Positions 1 through 6,232 are shown, numbered from the stretch's first letter. The stretch: 8,840 nucleotides of DNA from Candidatus Nomurabacteria bacterium (GCA_943359425.1 CALRHN010000027.1:1-8840), one strand, 5' to 3'. Made by a program: numbers and translations. Notes: a model not told the origin generated them from the sequence alone.

Positions 1-867
1 ATCCGATTTATTCATACCTACGAGCATATCATTTCCCTCGAAAATCTCCTCGCCGCATGGCAGGAGTTTCTATCGGGCAAGAAGATGCGTAAAGACGTGC
101 AGGAGTTCGAGAGGAATCTCATGGGCAATATCGTCTCCCTTCATACCGAATTCGCGGCCCGAACCTACCAGCACTCTGCCTATCACGCCTTCAACATCTC
201 CGACCCCAAACCCCGCAACATCCACAAAGCCACCGTCCGCGACCGTCTCGTCCACCACGCGCTGTATCGCGTCCTCTATCCGTATTTCGACACCAAGTTC
301 ATCTGCGACTCATATTCCTGCCGCACAGGGAAGGGAACGCACCGAGCCATCGACCGTTTCCGAGATTTCTCCCGCACAGTCTCGAAGAACGATACGAAAA
401 CCTGCTGGGTGCTCAAATGCGACATCAGGAAGTTCTTCGCGAGCATCGATCATGAGATTCTGAAAAATATCCTCGCCAAGAATATCAAAGACGAGGACAC
501 TCTTTGGTTGCTCGGAAACATCATCGACAGCTTTCCCCGCATCTACGCCACCCGCCAGAATGATCTTGTCGGGCTGGTGGCTGAGATGGAGAATGTTCGA
601 CACTCGGTGTTTAACAAAAGAGGTCTCCCGCTCGGCAATCTCACCTCGCAACTGCTCGTGAACATCTACATGAACGAGTTCGATCAGTTCGCAAAGCACA
701 CGCTGAAGGCGAAGTACTATATCCGCTATGCCGACGATTTCGTCATCTTGAGTGAAGACAAAGACTCCCTCGAAAGCCTTCTGCCGAAGATCGCCGACTT
801 CTTGGAAAAGAGACTCAAGCTCTCCCTGCATCCCGACAAAGTATTCATCAGGACGCTCGCATCCTGA
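1..867 (+). CDS. DGR-type reverse transcriptase, 5'-partial, stops at an in-frame TGA
   Basis: RNA-directed DNA polymerase. The frame is open from base 1, so the N-terminus lies outside the window; the ATG at 85 is internal, because residues before it (TYEHIISLENLL) already look like the family N-terminus. Counting codons from base 1, the palm motifs are present: CDIRKFFASID with catalytic Asp141, LGNLTSQ at 211-217, and IRYADDF with Asp245 and Asp246. LGxxxSQ, in place of the QGxxxSP of group II intron and retroviral enzymes, is the signature of diversity-generating-retroelement RTs, which copy a template repeat into a variable repeat with adenine mutagenesis. The frame ends at TGA 865-867, but the continuation (868-1062) encodes the missing primer grip and thumb, so ordinary termination here would give a truncated and probably inactive enzyme. 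No avd, template repeat or variable repeat is visible; they could lie to the left. RT identity is very sure, DGR subtype likely. Confidence 0.9.
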   Translation: MRFIHTYEHIISLENLLAAWQEFLSGKKMRKDVQEFERNLMGNIVSLHTEFAARTYQHSAYHAFNISDPKPRNIHKATVRDRLVHHALYRVLYPYFDTKFICDSYSCRTGKGTHRAIDRFRDFSRTVSKNDTKTCWVLKCDIRKFFASIDHEILKNILAKNIKDEDTLWLLGNIIDSFPRIYATRQNDLVGLVAEMENVRHSVFNKRGLPLGNLTSQLLVNIYMNEFDQFAKHTLKAKYYIRYADDFVILSEDKDSLESLLPKIADFLEKRLKLSLHPDKVFIRTLAS

Positions 868-1062
868 GTCGACTTTCTCGGCTGGGTGCATTTTCCCGAT
901 CATCGGGTTCTGCGGACGGCGACGAAGAAGAGGATGATGAGGAATCTGAAGATGCATCCGCGCAAACAGAGCGTGGAATCGTATCTCGGACTGTTGAGTC
1001 ATGGGAATGCCAAGAAAATTTCGAGTGCTGTTATATCAGAATACACTATCAAACAGCAGTAG
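868..1062 (+). pseudogene. C-terminal part of the reverse transcriptase beyond the TGA
   Basis: In the same frame as the upstream RT, 64 further codons run to a TAG at 1060-1062. They encode VDFLGWVHFPDHRVLR followed by a basic helical stretch and SYLGLLSHGNAKK, which is the usual end of this RT family (primer grip plus thumb). In relatives the first motif reads G-[IV]-D-F-L-G, so the TGA replaces the conserved glycine; GGA to TGA is a single-base change. Joined together, the RT would be at least 353 codons, close to the family's usual length. The tail shows no frameshift or other stop, so either the interruption is recent or the TGA is decoded. Listed separately because under the standard bacterial code this segment is not translated. 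Confidence 0.75.
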
Positions 1063-1083
1063 TTTCTTTTTATAGCGGCAGGT

Positions 1084-1089
1084 TATACT
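1084..1089 (+). promoter_or_regulatory. -10 element for the metallo-beta-lactamase-fold gene
   Basis: TATACT lies 8 bases before the ATG at 1098, so transcription would begin at or within a few bases of the start codon, giving a leaderless or nearly leaderless mRNA. No convincing -35 box is seen upstream. An imperfect hairpin (CGGCAG 1076-1081, CTGTCG 1088-1093, one G-T pair) overlaps the box and could be an operator or chance. Confidence 0.4.
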
Positions 1090-1097
1090 GTCGGTAT

Positions 1098-1985
1098 ATG
1101 GACTATGCGCGTATGAAGAAATACATTCCATTCACTCTCATTGCCGGACTTCTCGTACTGACGCTTTTCATCTTCTCTCAAGCTTTCGCAGGAGAGAAGA
1201 ATAACACTATTCTCACAGTCGCCTTCCTCGATATCGGACAGGGCGATTCTATCTATATAGAGGCGCCGAACGGCAGGCAGATGATCATCGACGGGGGACG
1301 CGATTCTTCCATCATGCGCGAATTGGGGCCGCTCATGCCGTGGGGCGACGCCTCGATCGATATTCTCATGGTGACGAATCCCGACCTCGATCACTATGCC
1401 GGATTCCTCGACGTGCTCAAACAATTTCACGTCGGCGCCGTCATCGAGCCGGGCACGCATTCGAGTACTAAAACATATGCATCGCTCGAGCGCTCCATTG
1501 CCGAGAAAAAAGTTCCCGAACTCTTAGCGCGCAAAGGCATGCAGATCATGCTCGACCGGGAACACGATGTCGAATTCGACGTGCTCTTTCCCGACCGCGA
1601 TGTTTCGACGTGGAACAGTAACGACGGTTCGATCGAAGGCGTCTTGATCTATGGCAAGACGAAGATCATGTTCACCGGCGACGGCACGCAGAAGACGGAA
1701 GGAATCGTTCTCGCCAACAATGCGCCGGATGTCGTGAAGAGCGATATATTGAAAGTCGGGCATCATGGATCGCGAACATCAAGCGCCGATGCATTTGTCG
1801 CCGCAGTCGCGCCAGAGTACGCTGTCATATCGGACGGTAAGAACAATAGCTACGGCCATCCGCATCAGGAAACGCTCGACACCCTCGCGCGTCACAATGT
1901 GCAAGTTCTCCGCACCGACCAGTTGGGCACGATAGTATTCGAGAGCGATGGGAATTCGTTCTCTTGTATGGCGGGTTGCAAATAA
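1098..1985 (+). CDS. Membrane-anchored metallo-beta-lactamase-fold hydrolase, ComEC C-terminal-like
   Basis: A 295-residue protein. Residues 9-31 form one hydrophobic segment ending in an AFA-like site, so it is either an uncleaved anchor or a signal peptide, and the enzyme acts outside the membrane. Hallmarks of the ComEC/Rec2 C-terminal hydrolase group follow: DIGQGD at 45-50, a two-glycine turn in IIDGG near 66-70, the metal-binding NPDLDH at 94-99 (variant of HxHxDH), TGD with Asp195, GHHGS with His222 and His223, and GHPH at 253-256. Related domains degrade or bind nucleic acid at the cell surface during DNA uptake; the substrate here cannot be read from sequence. It lacks the ComEC membrane channel and is a stand-alone copy. 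A second ATG at 1113 would give a start five residues later (MKKYIPF), which also resembles a normal signal sequence; 1098 is kept because it is the first in-frame ATG. Ends in TAA. Confidence 0.88.
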   Translation: MDYARMKKYIPFTLIAGLLVLTLFIFSQAFAGEKNNTILTVAFLDIGQGDSIYIEAPNGRQMIIDGGRDSSIMRELGPLMPWGDASIDILMVTNPDLDHYAGFLDVLKQFHVGAVIEPGTHSSTKTYASLERSIAEKKVPELLARKGMQIMLDREHDVEFDVLFPDRDVSTWNSNDGSIEGVLIYGKTKIMFTGDGTQKTEGIVLANNAPDVVKSDILKVGHHGSRTSSADAFVAAVAPEYAVISDGKNNSYGHPHQETLDTLARHNVQVLRTDQLGTIVFESDGNSFSCMAGCK

Positions 1986-2012
1986 GGTACTATTAAGGCT
2001 TATCACTAAAGG
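1964..2012 (+). promoter_or_regulatory. Promoter and ribosome-binding site for the TIG-domain protein gene
   Basis: TTGTAT (1964-1969) and TACTAT (1988-1993) are separated by 18 bases, a plausible housekeeping sigma promoter that starts inside the end of the preceding gene. AAAGG at 2008-2012 lies 11 bases before the ATG at 2024 and is a weak Shine-Dalgarno candidate. Confidence 0.4.
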
Positions 2013-2023
2013 TCATCATATTT

Positions 2024-3121
2024 ATGAAAGGTCCACAATATAATGCAATCAAAGCTGTTCTGATCATTGCAGTCGTGCTCGTCGCGGGCTACTTTGTCTT
2101 TACAGGCATGAATCACAATTCCGGCAACACCGGTATGGTCATCGATATCGCGAAGAAGGGCTCCCAGCAACAAGATGTTTCGGATCCGAATGCGGTCAGG
2201 GGTCCGGATGGATCACCGCTCACTGCAGAAAAGATTGCTGCGAGTGCGCAGAATGTCCACTATGATTTCGTCGTCGACACAAAAGATCCGGATTTGACTG
2301 CGGAGCCATCAACGTCTCAGCAGCAACAACAGCAATTGTTACCGATTTGTTCGCCGGCGCCGTGTATCGTTGTTTCCGGATCGATCCAATTCACTGGTCC
2401 GATTAGCGATGCCGTGTATGGCCCAAAGTACAAAGACACGTTCAATCAGATCAAGATCCTTGCCGGAGCGAATGACTTGTACATCCCCAACTGGGCCTTT
2501 GTTCCATACCATGAGGTGTCCCCGACTCCGACAGATGCGATGGGCGGAGGAGTGATAACGACGAGCACCATCACGACGTCGACCCCTGCAACATTTATTG
2601 CGGTACCGAGTGTAAACTTCAATGGTACCATTACTCCGGGTTGGAAGATTCCTGCCGGGCAATATGCCAAGGTCAAGGTCGTGGATTATATCTCAAAAGG
2701 CATACTCTGGGACACTGTCTGGCGCGCACGTCTTCAAGAAGTATTGGGCGTCGACAACGGCACCGGTGTCTATCTGTTGCCGCCAAGTCCATATGTCTAT
2801 AGCAACACAAAAACCATCAGTGGTTCGCCTCGGCCGTACTTCAACTACAACTCATTGCCGACTCCGGCCCAGCCGGGTACGAGCCTGACACTTGCCGGGC
2901 ATAATTTCGGCACTGCCGGCGTACTGCGAGTCATCGGAGGCACAACTGCTTGCCAGATGTATTCAACGATTACTCCGACTGCACTCTCCAACACTTCAAT
3001 GACGGTCGCAATTCCTGCGACATGGCCATCCAATTCGTTTTGTTTCGTTCATTACGAACTGTCAGCGCCTCCTATTCAAGGGTCGGTCGTTAGTCAAAAT
3101 CTCTACATCCAGACGCAATAG
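2024..3121 (+). CDS. Exported N-terminally anchored protein with C-terminal IPT/TIG-like domain
   Basis: A 365-residue protein of unknown function. Residues 9-27 are one hydrophobic segment after a short basic N-terminus, without a clear cleavage site, so it is probably a membrane anchor with the rest outside. A low-complexity stalk includes a six-glutamine run at about 99-104. A middle region with no recognised family (about 107-265) contains a Thr/Ser-rich stretch at 179-190 and cysteines at 109 and 114. From about 271 to 363 there is an Ig-like IPT/TIG pattern: a P-x-P-G-x-S-L-T-L start, the GHNFG turn at 292-296, an alternating beta pattern, and a Cys310/Cys340 pair that may form a disulfide. 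Its first 45 residues resemble those of the Kelch protein at 7272. Surface display or adhesion is an inference. Ends in TAG just before a strong terminator. Confidence 0.82.
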   Translation: MKGPQYNAIKAVLIIAVVLVAGYFVFTGMNHNSGNTGMVIDIAKKGSQQQDVSDPNAVRGPDGSPLTAEKIAASAQNVHYDFVVDTKDPDLTAEPSTSQQQQQQLLPICSPAPCIVVSGSIQFTGPISDAVYGPKYKDTFNQIKILAGANDLYIPNWAFVPYHEVSPTPTDAMGGGVITTSTITTSTPATFIAVPSVNFNGTITPGWKIPAGQYAKVKVVDYISKGILWDTVWRARLQEVLGVDNGTGVYLLPPSPYVYSNTKTISGSPRPYFNYNSLPTPAQPGTSLTLAGHNFGTAGVLRVIGGTTACQMYSTITPTALSNTSMTVAIPATWPSNSFCFVHYELSAPPIQGSVVSQNLYIQTQ

Positions 3122-3132
3122 TTTTCTGGCCG

Positions 3133-3168
3133 AAACAAAAAATCCCCCATTCGGGGGATTTTTTGTTT
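3133..3168. terminator. Bidirectional intrinsic terminator between the convergent TIG-protein gene and rpmB
   Basis: A perfect 16-bp inverted repeat: AAACAAAAAATCCCCC (3133-3148), loop ATTC (3149-3152), and its exact reverse complement (3153-3168). The C5/G5 core is flanked by A6 on one side and T6 on the other, so RNA from either strand ends in a hairpin followed by U's. It lies 11 bases after the TAG of the plus-strand gene and 8 bases after the TAA of rpmB on the minus strand, so it can serve both. Confidence 0.93.
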
Positions 3169-3176
3169 GAGAGTTT

Positions 3177-3422
3177 TTATTTAATGATTCCTGCTTTCTT
3201 GAGCGTAATATACGCGCCGCGCTTGTTGATGGTGCGGATGGCGTTGGTTGAGATCGTGAGGTTAAAGCTTTTGCCGAGTTCGGGGACGAATACCTTGCGT
3301 TTCTGAAGGTTCGCGTACTTGCGGACTTTTCCGGTCGGGTTGAATTTCGTCGCACGAGTACGGTTGGAATATCCGCCGGCAACTTTGGAACCTTTTTTAG
3401 TTATTGCGCATACTTTTGCCAT
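3177..3422 (-). CDS. rpmB: 50S ribosomal protein L28
   Basis: An 81-residue structural protein of the large ribosomal subunit. It begins MAKVCAITKKGSKVAGGYSN, the standard L28 N-terminus, continues through a basic RTRATKFNPTGKVRKYANLQ segment, and has the conserved core FNLTISTNAIRTINKRG. Length is normal for L28. The frame is open farther upstream to an ATG at 3479, but that 19-residue extension has no family support, so the MAKV start is used. It is a single-gene unit: divergent from the site-2 protease gene and convergent with the TIG-protein gene, with which it shares a terminator. No good Shine-Dalgarno sequence is seen. Ends in TAA. Confidence 0.95.
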   Translation of the reverse strand: MAKVCAITKKGSKVAGGYSNRTRATKFNPTGKVRKYANLQKRKVFVPELGKSFNLTISTNAIRTINKRGAYITLKKAGIIK

Positions 3423-3473
3423 ATATTTCTTTGAGAATACTGCGGGCTGTATGCTATCATATATGGATAATCT
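3423..3473. promoter_or_regulatory. Divergent promoter region between rpmB and the site-2 protease gene
   Basis: Only 51 bases separate the two start codons. ATGCTATCATATATGG at 3451-3466 reads as TATCAT (3455-3460) on the plus strand and TATGAT (3456-3461) on the minus strand, so one AT-rich core can serve as the -10 in both directions. The plus-strand version is 13 bases from its ATG (a very short leader) and the minus-strand version is 33 bases from the rpmB ATG. The -35 boxes are not clear. Confidence 0.4.
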
Positions 3474-4097
3474 ATGCAAGAAATCAACGCCTTATTCGCC
3501 ATCGCCGTTCTCATTCTCTCCGTCATAGTCCATGAAGTTTCTCACGGCTATGCGGCCCTCGCCATGGGCGACGAGACTGCGCGCCGCGCCGGCAGACTGA
3601 CGCTCAATCCTCTGAAACACCTCGATCCCATCGGATCTGTCGCGCTCCCGATACTTTTCTCTCTCATCAGCCCACGATTCATCTTCGGCTGGGCGCGTCC
3701 CGTGCCGTACAACGAGAACAATCTTCGCAATAAGAAATGGGGGACTATTCTCGTATCAGCTGCAGGCGTCATCGCCAACCTCGCCATCGCTCTCTTCTTC
3801 GCTCTCTTCATCCGCATCGGCGTCGCGGCGAATTTCATCACCCAACCGCTCTTCTTCATCACGGCGACGATCGTCTCGGTGAATCTCGCTCTCTTCGTCT
3901 TCAATCTCCTGCCTTTTCCGCCGCTCGACGGATCGCGCATACTCTTCGCCGTACTCCCCGTGCGATTCGGGCGCTTCGAACGCATTCTCGAACAGTACGG
4001 CATCTTCGTCATCTTCGCCCTCGTCGTCGCCTTTCCGTCATATTTCTCGCGGTTGTTGAGTTTTCTCTTTTCTCTTTTCGTCGGTTCTCACCTATAA
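3474..4097 (+). CDS. Site-2-protease-type intramembrane zinc metalloprotease (M50 family)
   Basis: A 207-residue polytopic membrane protease. The HEVSH zinc-binding motif is at residues 20-24 within the first membrane helix (Glu21 catalytic, His20 and His24 zinc ligands), followed by GYAALAMGD. The second site-2-protease signature, NLLPFPPLDG at 144-153, supplies the third ligand, Asp152. Four or more hydrophobic segments can be seen, including about 89-105 and the C-terminal stretch. Length and the lack of a PDZ or CBS domain fit the compact rseP-unlike subgroup found widely in bacteria with small genomes. Such enzymes cleave membrane-spanning segments of regulators or leftover signal peptides; the substrate here is unknown, though neighbouring genes encode membrane-anchored proteins. 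There is no visible Shine-Dalgarno sequence. Its TAA stop lies inside the TATAAT box of the next gene. The sequence is complete. Confidence 0.93.
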   Translation: MQEINALFAIAVLILSVIVHEVSHGYAALAMGDETARRAGRLTLNPLKHLDPIGSVALPILFSLISPRFIFGWARPVPYNENNLRNKKWGTILVSAAGVIANLAIALFFALFIRIGVAANFITQPLFFITATIVSVNLALFVFNLLPFPPLDGSRILFAVLPVRFGRFERILEQYGIFVIFALVVAFPSYFSRLLSFLFSLFVGSHL

Positions 4098-4098
4098 T
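4093..4098 (+). promoter_or_regulatory. Consensus -10 box before the 688-residue envelope protein
   Basis: A perfect TATAAT that overlaps the TAA stop of the upstream protease gene (4095-4097). Ten bases separate it from the ATG at 4109, so the transcript would be leaderless or nearly so. No clear -35 box lies 16-18 bases upstream. Confidence 0.45.
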
Positions 4099-4108
4099 AG
4101 AAGCATCT

Positions 4109-6175
4109 ATGCCTCGTTCTATTAAAAAGATTCTCCTCATCGTTCCCATACTCTTCCTCGCTTCTGCGGCGAGCGCTTTCGCGTCAAACACGAGCGGTAC
4201 TATAGATCCCGATGGCACATTGCCCTGTACGGTTGCAAATGCGACGGCGAATAACTGCAGTGCCGTTCTCATGGGAGATCCTTCGACGACGAGCGATGAC
4301 ACATACATCAATTTTGGAAAATTCAGTTCACAACCTGCATACAACGTTACTGTTACCGACAGCCAACTGCGCGGACTGATCTTCGGGCAGAAATTCGGCT
4401 ATGCCGCACTCAACTGTCTCGATACGCAACCGACTGCGAACTGCTCGGCCGGCAACGGTAGTTTCAAAGTCGCCAACGACGGCGAAGGCAATCTCTCCGG
4501 CTATGCATGGAGCGAAGGAGCGGGATACATCAGTTTCTGGTGCGGAGATGCGACGCCGAACAATTGTGCGAGCAGTGGCAACTATCGCGTGACGATAAAC
4601 TCGAGCGGTCAGTTTTCCGGCTATGCATGGAGCGAAGGATTGGGATATATCAAATTTGACTGCAGTACTCCGGGCATGTGCGTGAATACGGACTGGCGCC
4701 CACAGTCCGCTCGACCGCAGTGCAACAATGCGATTGATGATGACAATAACGGATTTATCGACTATCCGGCCGATAGCGGTTGTACTTCGTCTACCGACAC
4801 TCTCGAACAGAGTTCCGGCGGTCATGGTGGTCACGGAGGTGGAGGGGGGGGAGGTGGTTCAGGCAGCGGTCCGGGGAGTGGGCCCGGTAGTGGCTCAGGT
4901 TCTGGGACCGGTTCCGGGTCGGGAACTGATGGTTCCGGTTCAGGCAGTACGGGCCCCGGCTCGGGTTCGGGAGACTCTGGACCTTCCGGTCCTCCGTCCG
5001 GAGGAGAAGGACCGGCTGGCAGTGGTGAAGGAACCGGCAGCGTCGGCGGAGAGTCCGGCGGATCGTCTTCTTCTGGCTCTGGGTCCGGCGGAGTCTTATT
5101 GCCTCCTGGCCCAACAACTCTCTCTGATCTTATTTTAGAGCAGATCAACAATAGTCTCGACTTTGCCAAGACGAGCTTTGGTGACGCGTGGCATCAGGTA
5201 AATACTGTCTTCAACAAATCTCCTGGTGACAGAGTCGCGCAGGTCGTTTCTGCTGTCGGCCTCGTTTCCGGCGCAGCTATTTCGGTCACGTCCGCACTCT
5301 TCCTCAACCCGCTCTCGTTCTCGGAAATATTCCTCATCCCTGCGCGTCTGTGGGCGCTCATCATGGCGGCATTCGGACTCAAGAAACGTCGTCGTCCGTG
5401 GGGTACGGTCTATGACTCTGTCACGAAACAGCCGCTCGATCCGGCATATGTGACCCTTCTTGACTCTGCGGGCAACGAAATCACTTCTTCGATCACCGAT
5501 CTCGACGGACGATATGGATTTTTCATGAATCCCGGCAGTTATCATATCGTTGCCAATAAAACGCACTACACGTTCCCCTCAAAGAAACTTGCCGGCAAGA
5601 GCATTGATGAGATCTACAGCGATCTGTATTTCGGCGAACCGATCGCAGTTACCAGTCCCGATCAGGTTATTGCGAAGAATATTCCTATGGATCCGACGAA
5701 TTTTGACTGGAACGAATTCGCGAAACAGGACAAGAAGCTCATGCGCTTCTATTCTCATCGCGATGTCTGGTTGACGCATATCACGAATATTCTCTTCTCT
5801 CTCGGTTTCGGAGTCTCGCTCCTCGCTCTCGTCGTTGCGCCGAAACCGTACAACGTCGCCATCTTCTCCATGTATGTCGTCCTCCTCGGCATCCGCAAGG
5901 TCGGTCACTCGAAGAAATCTCTTGGCGGCGTCATGGACAAAGCGACCGGCTATCCGCTCCCGTTTGCCATCGTCCGCGTCTTCTGGGCCGAGGCGCAGAA
6001 GGAGATCATCCACAAAGTCACTGACGCGCACGGCCGGTTCTACTGTCTCATCCCGAACGGCACCTACTACGCCACCGTTTCCCGCAAGAATGTCGACGAG
6101 TCCTATACGGAAGTCTACAAATCGCCTTCCTTTACCGTCACGCACGGCTATATCGACACTATGTTTGAGGTCTAG
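4109..6175 (+). CDS. Multi-domain envelope protein: GYAWSEG repeats, Gly/Ser linker, membrane segments and two CarboxypepD_reg-like domains
   Basis: A 688-residue protein of unknown function. In order: a signal peptide (about 1-22, ending AASAFAS); three repeats of a beta unit ending at Cys-containing strands, two with GYAWSEG (131-137, 171-177) and one degenerate; CNNAIDDDNNGFIDYPADSGC-type loop at 205-225, Asp-rich and bracketed by cysteines, a possible calcium site; a disordered Gly/Ser/Pro linker at 237-328; a hydrophobic region at about 370-424 ending in KKRRR; a carboxypeptidase-regulatory-like beta domain at about 431-490 (start WGTVYD, core TDLDGRYGFFMNPG); two membrane helices at about 556-600; and a second such domain at about 606-670 (core TDAHGRFYCLIPNG). 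The frame is open back to 3737, but that stretch is the protease gene in another frame. The ATG at 4109 gives a clean signal peptide and follows a TATAAT. Ends in TAG. An envelope structural or surface role is inferred. Confidence 0.87.
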   Translation: MPRSIKKILLIVPILFLASAASAFASNTSGTIDPDGTLPCTVANATANNCSAVLMGDPSTTSDDTYINFGKFSSQPAYNVTVTDSQLRGLIFGQKFGYAALNCLDTQPTANCSAGNGSFKVANDGEGNLSGYAWSEGAGYISFWCGDATPNNCASSGNYRVTINSSGQFSGYAWSEGLGYIKFDCSTPGMCVNTDWRPQSARPQCNNAIDDDNNGFIDYPADSGCTSSTDTLEQSSGGHGGHGGGGGGGGSGSGPGSGPGSGSGSGTGSGSGTDGSGSGSTGPGSGSGDSGPSGPPSGGEGPAGSGEGTGSVGGESGGSSSSGSGSGGVLLPPGPTTLSDLILEQINNSLDFAKTSFGDAWHQVNTVFNKSPGDRVAQVVSAVGLVSGAAISVTSALFLNPLSFSEIFLIPARLWALIMAAFGLKKRRRPWGTVYDSVTKQPLDPAYVTLLDSAGNEITSSITDLDGRYGFFMNPGSYHIVANKTHYTFPSKKLAGKSIDEIYSDLYFGEPIAVTSPDQVIAKNIPMDPTNFDWNEFAKQDKKLMRFYSHRDVWLTHITNILFSLGFGVSLLALVVAPKPYNVAIFSMYVVLLGIRKVGHSKKSLGGVMDKATGYPLPFAIVRVFWAEAQKEIIHKVTDAHGRFYCLIPNGTYYATVSRKNVDESYTEVYKSPSFTVTHGYIDTMFEV
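4496..4639 (+). repeat. Duplicated GYAWSEG coding repeat, 120-bp period
   Basis: Bases 4496-4519 and 4616-4639 are identical over 24 bases (TCCGGCTATGCATGGAGCGA, then AGGA), exactly 120 bases or 40 codons apart. The following bases stay similar (GGGATA-C/T-ATCA) and encode GYISF and GYIKF. An earlier unit around residues 75-98 is recognisable only as protein (LRGLIFGQKFGYAALNC). Confidence 0.8.
4817..5092 (+). repeat. Low-complexity Gly/Ser-rich coding stretch
   Basis: Codons 237-328 of the envelope protein encode almost only Gly, Ser, Pro, Thr and Glu, starting with a His/Gly run (GGHGGHGGGGG) and continuing as GSG and GTG units. The DNA is strongly G-biased on the plus strand, including a run of eight G's near 4845-4852. 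Such a stretch is prone to slippage and assembly error. As protein it is a flexible spacer between the outer repeats and the membrane part. Confidence 0.8.
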
Positions 6176-6213
6176 TCTCCGGCTCTTTTCCCCGCTTGCC
6201 TTTTTTCACGGGC

Positions 6214-6219
6214 TATAGT
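6214..6219 (+). promoter_or_regulatory. Candidate -10 box for the rpsL-rpsG operon
   Basis: TATAGT, preceded by TTGCCT at 6196-6201 with only 12 bases between, too close for a standard -35, so the upstream element is doubtful. A start near 6226 would give a leader of about 30 bases, made up almost entirely of the hairpin at 6233-6250. Confidence 0.4.
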
Positions 6220-6232
6220 AGAGTAGTGCAAC

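Noticed and set aside
310..1002. Minus-strand open frame of 230 codons opposite the RT
   Set aside because: It lies fully opposite a gene with clear catalytic motifs, has no recognisable family features, and is explained by codon bias of the plus strand.
1063..1097. Template repeat of the DGR directly downstream of the RT
   Set aside because: Only 35 bases are free here and no second, adenine-varied copy was seen elsewhere in the window.
3062..3382. Minus-strand frame overlapping rpmB and the terminator
   Set aside because: It crosses the terminator (giving NPPNGGFF-type sequence) and runs over rpmB in a wrong frame; an artefact of the hairpin sequence.
3423..3479. 19-residue N-terminal extension of L28
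   Set aside because: L28 proteins begin at the MAKV-type start; the extension overlaps the divergent promoter region and is unlike the family.
3737..4108. Long upstream extension of the 688-residue protein
   Set aside because: This part overlaps the site-2 protease gene in another frame and encodes an Arg/His-rich sequence without family features; the ATG at 4109 gives a clean signal peptide.
4496..4639. CRISPR or tandem-repeat array reading of the repeated 24-mer
   Set aside because: Only two copies, in frame within a gene, with coding sequence between them; the pattern is a protein repeat. No CRISPR array occurs in the window.
4791..5169. Minus-strand Pro/Glu-rich open frames opposite the Gly/Ser linker
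   Set aside because: They are the reverse complement of GGN and TCN codons, which naturally read as Pro-, Glu- and Arg-rich frames; no start signals or domains.
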